In this document: positions 15,728 through 21,394 of the stretch, piece after piece
Layout: the number at the start of each line of letters is the position of its first letter
Numbering within the stretch: position 1 is the first letter of the stretch
DNA from: an uncultured Tidjanibacter sp.
GTDB lineage: Bacteria; Bacteroidota; Bacteroidia; Bacteroidales; Rikenellaceae
Direction of reading: 5' to 3'
Length of the DNA: 21,394 nucleotides
Assembly (NCBI GenBank): GCA_934663885.1
Contig: CAKUKW010000011.1
Coordinates: forward strand, 1 to 21,394
Program-made: the position numbers and the translations under genes
Notes under the pieces: generated by a model
Databases searched by the model: none
What the model was told of the DNA's origin: nothing
Seen by the model: only the letters and a program-made list of their open reading frames with translations

Positions 15728-16842
15728 ATGATAACTACGGAACAGATAAAGGAGCTCCTTTCGCGGCTGGACGACCTGTACAGGCATCTCGGCATAGAGT
15801 CCAAGAAAATCGAACTGGAGGAGGAGCGGACAAGACGACTGCGCCCGATTTCTGGGACGACCCCGCGGCGGCCGAGAAGCAGCTCAAAAAAGTGGCTGGC
15901 ATCAAAAGCTGGGTTGAGGACTACAACTCGATAGCACGGCTCGGGGCCGACCTCGAACTTATGCCCGAGTTCGTCCGTGACGGGGGCGCTTCGGAGGAGG
16001 AGTTGGACGCCCTCTACAATGAAACACTCACAAAGACAGAAGCCCTCGAGATGCGTAATATGCTGCGCGGGGCAGAAGACCGCCTCGGCGCTATTATGGA
16101 CATAAACGCAGGAGCCGGCGGTACCGAGAGCCAGGACTGGGCATCGATGCTGCTCAGGATGTATACCCGCTGGGGCGAGCTGAACGGCTATAAGGTCAAG
16201 ATAGCCCACGTTCAGGACGGCGACGAGGCGGGAGTGAAATCGGCAACCATAGAGTTCGAGGGTGATTTCGCCTACGGATACCTCAAGAGCGAGAACGGTG
16301 TGCACAGGCTCGTGCGCCTGTCGCCTTTCAACGCCAACAATAAAAGAATGACCAGTTTCGCCTCTGTTTTCGTTTCTCCGGCTGTCGACGACACTATAGA
16401 GATAAACATAAACCCGGCCGACATAGAATGGGATACTTACCGAAGCAGCGGAGCAGGCGGACAGAACGTAAACAAGGTGGAAACGGCCGTCAGGCTCAAG
16501 TACCACGCCAAAGACCCGGACACGGGTGAGAACGTCGACATCATAGTGGAGAACAGCGAAACCCGTTCGCAGCTCAACAACCGTGAGAACGCCATGCGCA
16601 TCCTCAAGTCGCGCCTTTACCAGCGTGAGCTGGAGAAGCGGCAGGCGGTTCAGGCGCAGTTGGAAGGGCAGAAGAAGAAGATCGAGTGGGGCTCCCAGAT
16701 ACGCAGCTACGTTTTCGACGACCGCCGCGTGAAAGACCACCGCACTGGGCACCAGACATCGGACGTGGACAGGGTAATGGATGGCGAGATAGACGATTTC
16801 ATAAAGGCTTACCTGATGGAATTCGGGGGTGGTGAGGAGTGA
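15728..16842 (+). CDS. prfB: Peptide chain release factor 2, frame split near codon 35
   Basis: Release factor 2 recognises UAA and UGA stop codons on the ribosome and triggers peptide release. The first frame (from ATG 15728) encodes MITTEQIKELLSRLDDLYRHLGIESKKIELEEERT, then drifts into nonsense to a stop at 15934. The rest of the protein is in another frame, open to 16842 and carrying the stop-codon-reading SPF tripeptide (16321-16329) and the catalytic GGQ (16456-16464). Joining them needs a -1 shift (or one extra base) at about 15830-15834, giving about 371 residues, the normal length. Alignment by memory with E. coli RF2 from the KK pair to the PD pair supports -1 rather than +2. The usual in-frame TGA at the +1 programmed shift site is absent: that position reads CTC GGC. 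A sequencing or assembly error in a short A run, or a true mutation, are the simplest explanations. Confidence 0.85.
15824..15841 (+). other. Frame junction in prfB
   Basis: Frame one reads GAG CGG ACA AGA CGA CTG; the conserved protein resumes as AAG ACG ACT GCG from 15832. If the short A run at 15832-15833 had three A instead of two, the reading would be E-R-T-K-T-T-A-P-D-F-W without a break. There is no canonical slippery heptamer and no stop codon at the junction, so this does not look like a known programmed shift. Confidence 0.6.
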
Positions 16843-16906
16843 TCTTTTAAGACCCGGAAGCTGTTTCGTGAAGTTTACAGGCGAATTTACATGGCCCATT
16901 TTTATT

Positions 16907-16934
16907 TCCACTTTTTGCTTGTCCAAAAAGTGGA
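16907..16934. repeat. 10-bp inverted repeat after prfB
   Basis: TCCACTTTTT (16907-16916) pairs perfectly with AAAAAGTGGA (16925-16934) around an 8-nt loop. It could form a hairpin on either strand; a short A run follows on the plus strand, so it is a better terminator for transcripts coming from the right. It may be part of the same repetitive element as the palindromes just downstream. Confidence 0.6.
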
Positions 16935-16957
16935 GCAAAAAAGACCCCGATATGTTC

Positions 16958-17048
16958 GAGAGCTAAAATCGTTCGCCTAACGCCTAAAACGGACGCTTTC
17001 GCGGTTTGAAGCAATCAAACTTCTCCGTTTTTAGCAGCTTTTAGTCTC
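16958..17048. repeat. Nested inverted repeats, possible dispersed element or structured RNA
   Basis: Three inverted repeats sit inside one another. Outer: GAGAGCTAAAA (16958-16968) with TTTTAGTCTC (17039-17048, one bulge). Middle: CTAAAACGGA (16984-16993) with TCCGTTTTTAG (17024-17034, one extra T). Inner: GTTTGA (17004-17009) with TCAAAC (17015-17020). A T6 run follows at 17052-17057, so in the plus direction it could also end the prfB transcript. Confidence 0.55.
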
Positions 17049-17262
17049 CGATTTTTTAACGCTCTCTCGCACGTCGGTTATATAAAAAGCCAAATTAAAA
17101 CGGCCGATAAATATATAAACTTATATTTTGTGGGGTGCGGGATTCGTGCGGGGCGGGATGTTCGATATACCTGAGGTTTCCGTACAGGAAGAAAATTAAT
17201 TTTACCGATAAGCCACATCGGAAACGGGAAAACCTTATCTTTAAATTCTGGAATTGCGGTAA

Positions 17263-19620
17263 ATGAAAGCAGAGGCGGAAAATACGACTAGCAAGAGGCG
17301 CGGTTGGGGAACCGCACCCGTCTATTTTACCGCCATATCCTCCATACTTGGCGCGGTATTATTCCTTCGCCTGGGTATCGCAACCGGCACACTGGGGTTC
17401 TGGGGTGTCATTACTATCGTCGTACTGGGTCACATGATAACCGTTCCCACCGCGCTTGCCATTTCGGAGCTTTCGACTAACACGCGAGTAGAGGGCGGGG
17501 GCGAGTATTTTATCATATCGCGCTCTTTCGGGCTCAAGATCGGCTCCACGATAGGCATTACCCTTTTTCTTTCCCAGGCCATAAGTATAGCTTTCTATAC
17601 TATAGCTTTCGCAGAGGCTTTCCAACCGCTTTTTACATGGTGGCAGGGTTATTTCGGGTGGGAACTGCCGCGGCAGGCCATCAGCATACCAACCCTTATA
17701 ATACTCGCGGTTGTAATTTTAAAGAAAGGGTCCGGATCGGGCGTGAAGATGCTTTATATAGTTAACGCACTGTTGCTGATATCGCTGCTTATGTTCTTTC
17801 TGGGCAGCCCTGTGGAGCCTTCCGCTTCGTCCATAGAGGTCTCTGTGCCGCTCACGAGCAGATATCTTACCGAGATCCCGTGGCCTTCGCAATATTCCGT
17901 GGCGCCGCCGGATTACATGATACCTGAAGCCGCGCGGGTGCATATACAAACCCCCGCTGATAATTTCGGTTTCTTCAACCGGAACCTGTTCTTCATAATG
18001 TTCGCTATATGTTTCCCTGCTTTTACGGGGATGACGGCCGGTGTCGGCCTAAGCGGCAACCTGCGTAATCCCGGTAAATCAATACCCGTGGGTACTATGG
18101 CCGGAACTATTACGGGCCTTGTGGTATATTGCCTGGTGGTATGGAAACTGGCTGTGTCGGCTACGCCGGGCGACCTGGTTTCGGACCAGCTCATTATGTC
18201 GCGGATAGCGTTGCTCGGAGCCGTGGTAATCCCTGTTGGGCTGGCGGCCTGTACGTCGTCTTCCGCCATAGGGGCAATGATGGTAGCACCACGTACGCTT
18301 CAGGCCATCGCACGCGACAGGGTTTTCCCTTTCCGCAGGCTCAACATATTCCTCGGAAGGGGCAAGGGTGAAGCTGGGGAGCCGGTGAACGCGTCGCTTG
18401 TGTCGTTCGCTCTTGCCCTGATATTCGTGGCGCTGGGCGATGTAAATACGGTCGCCGAGATCATAACTATGTTCTTCCTTATCACTTACGGTTGTCTTTG
18501 CCTGATATCGTTTCTGAACCATTTCGGATCGCCGCCTTCCTACAGGCCCCGGTTCAAATCGCGGTGGTATATCTCCCTTACGGGCTTCATACTCTCGATA
18601 TGGGTGATGTTCAAGATCAATCCCCTTTACACTGTCGTATCTTATGCGGTTATCGTATTGATTTACCTGTTCGTGGAGTATGAAAATAAGGACAAGAAAG
18701 GGTTGGTGAGCATTTTCAAGGGGGCACTTTTCCAGCTCAACAGGCAGCTTCAGGTCTATATGCAGAAGAACCGTACCGTTATGGACAAGGAAGAGTGGCG
18801 CCCTGCGGCCGTCTGCATTTCTTCGCACTCGTTCGAGCGGCCGAAAGTCCTCGACCTTATGAAGTGGGTAAGTTCGCGGCACGGTTTCGGCACATATTTC
18901 CATTTCATGCAGGGTTACTACAGCCGCCAGACTTACGAAGAATCGCAGGTTATCCTTGAAAACCTGATAGAAAGCCAGAAAGAGAGCGGCAGCACGCTTT
19001 ACATCGACACGATGATCTCCCCATCCTATACATCGGCGATAGCCCAGGTAATACAGGCGCCTTCGATATCGGGCATGGAGAATAATATGGTGGTTTTCGA
19101 ATACGACAAGAAATACCCGGAAGAGCTGCACCGCATACTGGAGAATGTCAACCTGGTAATGGCAGGCGACTTCGACGTGTGTATTTTCGCGGGCTCGAAA
19201 CATATCATAGATACGAAGAAGGACATACATGTCTGGATAAGGGATACCGACGAGAAGAATACCAATTTCATGATCCTGCTTGGATTTATAATACTGTCAC
19301 ATCCCGACTGGAAGAAGAGCCACATCAAGATATTCATTACCAGCCCACGCGGCGAAATGGAGCAGTTCAAGAAAGAGCTCCACGAGCGTATTGCGGCCGG
19401 ACGCCTGCCCATTACGTTTACCAACATAGAGATAGTGCCTCTTTCGGCCGACCATCCGCTCAGGGATGTTGTCGAGCAGCACTCACATTCGGCAGGGCTC
19501 ACTATAGTTGGGTTCAGGGAGGAGATGCTGAGGCGCGATCCGCTGAAATTCTTTACGGATTTCGACAATATCGGGGACATTCTTTTCGTGGCTTCGAACC
19601 AGGAGAAGGAAATAACCTGA
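17263..19620 (+). CDS. SLC12-like cation-chloride cotransporter family protein (APC superfamily)
   Basis: 785 residues. Residues about 15-475 form a twelve-helix LeuT/APC-type membrane domain and 476-785 a soluble C-terminal domain. The motifs fit the cation-chloride cotransporter family rather than amino-acid permeases: ILGAVLFLRLG (28-38) in helix 1, FPAFTGMTAGVGLSGNLRNPGKSIPVGT (split over 251-278) in helix 6, and SAIGAMMVAPRTLQAIARDRVFP (334-356) after helix 8. The C-terminal domain resembles the SLC12 regulatory domain. Eukaryotic relatives move Na+, K+ and Cl-; substrates of bacterial members are poorly known, so ion transport here is inference. A long polar insert lies between helices 5 and 6 (183-240). 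It stands alone between noncoding stretches. Confidence 0.8.
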   Translation: MKAEAENTTSKRRGWGTAPVYFTAISSILGAVLFLRLGIATGTLGFWGVITIVVLGHMITVPTALAISELSTNTRVEGGGEYFIISRSFGLKIGSTIGITLFLSQAISIAFYTIAFAEAFQPLFTWWQGYFGWELPRQAISIPTLIILAVVILKKGSGSGVKMLYIVNALLLISLLMFFLGSPVEPSASSIEVSVPLTSRYLTEIPWPSQYSVAPPDYMIPEAARVHIQTPADNFGFFNRNLFFIMFAICFPAFTGMTAGVGLSGNLRNPGKSIPVGTMAGTITGLVVYCLVVWKLAVSATPGDLVSDQLIMSRIALLGAVVIPVGLAACTSSSAIGAMMVAPRTLQAIARDRVFPFRRLNIFLGRGKGEAGEPVNASLVSFALALIFVALGDVNTVAEIITMFFLITYGCLCLISFLNHFGSPPSYRPRFKSRWYISLTGFILSIWVMFKINPLYTVVSYAVIVLIYLFVEYENKDKKGLVSIFKGALFQLNRQLQVYMQKNRTVMDKEEWRPAAVCISSHSFERPKVLDLMKWVSSRHGFGTYFHFMQGYYSRQTYEESQVILENLIESQKESGSTLYIDTMISPSYTSAIAQVIQAPSISGMENNMVVFEYDKKYPEELHRILENVNLVMAGDFDVCIFAGSKHIIDTKKDIHVWIRDTDEKNTNFMILLGFIILSHPDWKKSHIKIFITSPRGEMEQFKKELHERIAAGRLPITFTNIEIVPLSADHPLRDVVEQHSHSAGLTIVGFREEMLRRDPLKFFTDFDNIGDILFVASNQEKEIT

Positions 19621-19724
19621 CCTGTCTGCGTTCTTTAATTGCCTGGGCTTTGACAATTGGGAGATTTTTATTATATTGTCGGGTTGTTAAGGTATTTTAA
19701 ACCGGCTTTTACAGAAAAAAATAA

Positions 19725-19757
19725 AAATGCCGAGTTTTTGTAATCTTTTCGGCGTTT
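19725..19757 (+). terminator. Hairpin after the SLC12-like gene
   Basis: AAATGCCGA (19725-19733) pairs with TCGGCGTTT (19749-19757) over 9 bp with one G-U pair, then TATA. It lies 105 bp after the transporter stop and 50 bp before the ABC ATPase start. The T tail is short, so it may be a weak terminator. No clear promoter box is seen before the ABC genes. Confidence 0.45.
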
Positions 19758-19806
19758 ATACGTCATAATGAAGTGATAGGTCACAAAAATATTTCCGGAT
19801 GAGAAA

Positions 19807-20487
19807 ATGATCCTACTCGAAGACATTCATAAAAGCTACTACGTGGGCGCGCCGCTCCATGTCCTCAAAGGTATAAACCTCGAGGTAAAACGCGGCGAGA
19901 TGATCTCCATAATGGGATCTTCCGGCTCAGGAAAATCAACTCTTCTTAACATTGTCGGGATACTGGACGATTACGACAAGGGTAATTATTACCTCGACGG
20001 CCGTCTGATAAAGAACCTGAGCGAAACACAGGCCGCCGCCGCGCGCAACAAGATGATAGGCTTCATCTTCCAGTCTTTCAATCTTATCAATTATAAAAAC
20101 GCGATGGAAAATGTGGCGCTCCCGCTCTATTACCAGGGGGTTTCGCGCCGCAAGCGCAACGCCATGGCGCTGGAGCTGCTCGACAGGCTCGAGATAAAGG
20201 ACTGGGGAACGCATATGCCGAACGAGATGTCGGGCGGGCAGAAGCAGAGGGTGGCCATCGCCCGCGCGCTTATCAACAAACCGCAGATAATCCTTGCCGA
20301 CGAGCCTACGGGAGCGCTTGACAGCGCGATGTCGCAGGAAGTGATGAACCTTCTTCGGAAGGTCAATCAGGAAGACGGCATAACGATGGTGCTCGTTACG
20401 CACGAGCGGGATATTGCCGAGCAGACCGAAAGGCTTATCTACCTTAGGGACGGTATAATCGAATCCGATACCGTACTTAAAAAATAA
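19807..20487 (+). CDS. ABC transporter ATP-binding protein, MacB/LolD type
   Basis: 226 residues, the normal length for a lone ATPase subunit of the MacB/LolD group. Visible: Walker A GSSGSGKST (37-45), Q-loop Gln89 in FIFQSFNL, the signature MSGGQKQR (141-148), Walker B IILADEP (161-167) with TGALD, and the switch histidine in VTHE (His199). It powers a permease working on periplasmic substrates, such as lipoprotein release, peptide or antibiotic export. The permease gene starts 9 bp after it. Confidence 0.92.
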   Translation: MILLEDIHKSYYVGAPLHVLKGINLEVKRGEMISIMGSSGSGKSTLLNIVGILDDYDKGNYYLDGRLIKNLSETQAAAARNKMIGFIFQSFNLINYKNAMENVALPLYYQGVSRRKRNAMALELLDRLEIKDWGTHMPNEMSGGQKQRVAIARALINKPQIILADEPTGALDSAMSQEVMNLLRKVNQEDGITMVLVTHERDIAEQTERLIYLRDGIIESDTVLKK

Positions 20488-20496
20488 CGGCGGCGC

Positions 20497-21394
20497 ATGA
20501 GGGAAGTATTACTCGAGATATGGTCGTCCATACGCAAGAATAAGTTGCGTACCTTCCTTACGGGATTTTCCGTCGCGTGGGGTATCCTTATGCTTATTAT
20601 CCTGCTGGGCGCCGGCAACGGGCTGCAGAGGGGGGCGCTGTCCAACTTCGACTATATGGCGATGAACTCGATAGAGCTCTCTAGGGGCTGGACTTCGATG
20701 CCCTATGCCGGTTACGATAAGGACCGCAGGATAAACCTGACCTACCAGGATATGGAGATGCTCAAAAGGGAGTTCCCGCAGATAGACCAGATCTCCAGCA
20801 GCGGCCGCTATTCGGGCGGCAGGCTAACCTACGGCAAGGAGTTCCTGAACGTTTCCATGAGGGGGGTAACTCCCGGTTATACGGACATCGTCCATATAGA
20901 AATTCTCGACGGACGTTTTATAAACGATCAGGATATTCTCGACAGGCGCAAGGTAGTAGTTATAGAACAGAGTACGCAAAAAGTACTTTTCGGGGAGGAA
21001 TCGGGCATAGGCAAGACCGTAATAAACAGGGATATAGCTTATACGATAGTAGGCATATATAAAGCCCATCAGTATGGCAATACCGCAAACTGCTTCATAC
21101 CTATCACTACCGGCCAGCTTATATACGCTAAGAACGACCCCTGGGTAAGCAACATAATGTTTACCGTGAAAAATGTGACTACGGACGCGCAGATGACCGC
21201 TCTGGAGAACGGGATCAGGCGCCGCCTCGCCGCACAGCACCAATTCGACCCGAACGACAGGAACGCGATCTACCTGTCCAATAATTTTACCCAGTTCAAG
21301 CAGATCAACAGCGTTTTTAGCGGGATTTCGGTTTTCATCTGGATCATCGGCCTGGGTACGCTGCTGGCGGGTGTCGTTGGTGTGAGCAATATAA
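20497..21394 (+). CDS. MacB/FtsX-family ABC transporter permease, C-terminus outside the window
   Basis: The frame from ATG 20497 is open to the right edge: 299 residues of a protein expected to be about 400. It begins MREVLLEIWSSIRKNKLRTFL, the usual amphipathic start of MacB-type permeases, followed by the first membrane helix (about 20-42). Residues about 45-270 are the large periplasmic MacB domain (with DGRFINDQD and a conserved R-K-V-V-V-I-E stretch). A second helix begins around 277 (SVFIWIIGLGTLLAGVVGVSNI), which opens the FtsX domain. It pairs with the ATPase just upstream. The substrate and whether a periplasmic adaptor follows cannot be seen. Confidence 0.9.
   Translation, partial: MREVLLEIWSSIRKNKLRTFLTGFSVAWGILMLIILLGAGNGLQRGALSNFDYMAMNSIELSRGWTSMPYAGYDKDRRINLTYQDMEMLKREFPQIDQISSSGRYSGGRLTYGKEFLNVSMRGVTPGYTDIVHIEILDGRFINDQDILDRRKVVVIEQSTQKVLFGEESGIGKTVINRDIAYTIVGIYKAHQYGNTANCFIPITTGQLIYAKNDPWVSNIMFTVKNVTTDAQMTALENGIRRRLAAQHQFDPNDRNAIYLSNNFTQFKQINSVFSGISVFIWIIGLGTLLAGVVGVSNI

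Larger units (their letters stand above)
16843..17262. other. Noncoding stretch between prfB and the SLC12-like gene
   Basis: About 420 bp without a credible gene. It holds a 10-bp hairpin (16907-16916 with 16925-16934), a set of nested palindromes (16958-17048), a T run at 17052-17057, and an AT-rich part with TATATTTTG at 17122-17130, a near match to the -7 consensus (one base too long between TA and TTTG). That last element could be the promoter for the transporter but is weak. Confidence 0.6.

Noticed and set aside
15785..15796. Classical +1 programmed frameshift site of prfB
   Set aside because: The expected CTT TGA is not present; the codons read CAT CTC GGC ATA in an uninterrupted frame.
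15484..16938. 484-codon minus-strand open frame opposite the radical SAM gene and prfB
   Set aside because: It lies entirely antisense to two genes with clear conserved motifs, its translation shows no domain, and its openness is explained by the codon use of the sense genes.
18079..19230. 383-codon minus-strand open frame opposite the SLC12-like gene
   Set aside because: Antisense shadow; no recognisable motifs and rich in His and Arg, as expected from reverse reading of this gene.
1..21394. CRISPR arrays, tRNAs, rRNAs, insertion sequences or phage genes
   Set aside because: No regular direct repeats with spacers, no cloverleaf sequences, no transposase or phage motifs were seen on either strand by eye.

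Overview
The window looks like a piece of a Bacteroidota chromosome, probably order Bacteroidales. Signs for this are TAnnTTTG-type -7 promoter boxes in front of several units, mostly weak Shine-Dalgarno sequences, proline catabolism split over two monofunctional enzymes, an operon of small PspC-domain proteins with a PadR regulator, and release factor 2 with the N-terminus MITTEQIKEL. The assignment is inferred from gene content and motifs, not from a database match. There is no phage, plasmid, insertion sequence, CRISPR array, tRNA or rRNA here; the content is mainly chromosomal housekeeping, envelope and transport genes.

Left part, minus strand (1-8647). A major facilitator transporter is cut by the left edge. 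Upstream of it lie a secreted TPR-repeat protein and the two-gene proline-degradation unit pruA-putA, which takes proline to glutamate. pruA and putA are separated by a perfect 20-bp hairpin, and pruA seems to have a leader of about 260 nt with two small hairpins. Further up is trxB (thioredoxin reductase) followed 21 bp later by a LuxE/acyl-protein-synthetase-like gene. A noncoding stretch of about 540 bp (6138-6679) lies between these two units.

Middle part, plus strand (8926-14776). A divergent intergenic region carries promoters for both directions and a terminator-like hairpin with no gene in front of it. Then comes a six-gene operon: PspC protein with an extra N-terminal domain, two mini-PspC proteins, a PadR regulator, a large multi-pass PspC protein with the same N-terminal domain, and a four-helix LiaF-like membrane protein. 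It ends at a strong intrinsic terminator. It is plausibly an envelope-stress or membrane-associated regulatory module. pfkA (ATP-dependent 6-phosphofructokinase) and an S41-family lipoprotein protease form the next unit.

Right part, plus strand (14952-21394). A radical SAM enzyme is followed after 2 nt by prfB (release factor 2). As given, prfB does not read through in one frame: it needs a -1 shift (or one missing base) near codon 35, and the classical +1 TGA shift site is absent. After a noncoding stretch with nested palindromes comes a bacterial relative of the SLC12 cation-chloride cotransporters, then the ATPase and (cut by the right edge) permease of a MacB/LolD-type ABC exporter.

The points most worth a second look are the prfB frame break, the PspC/PadR/LiaF-like operon, the structured noncoding stretches, and the SLC12-like transporter.
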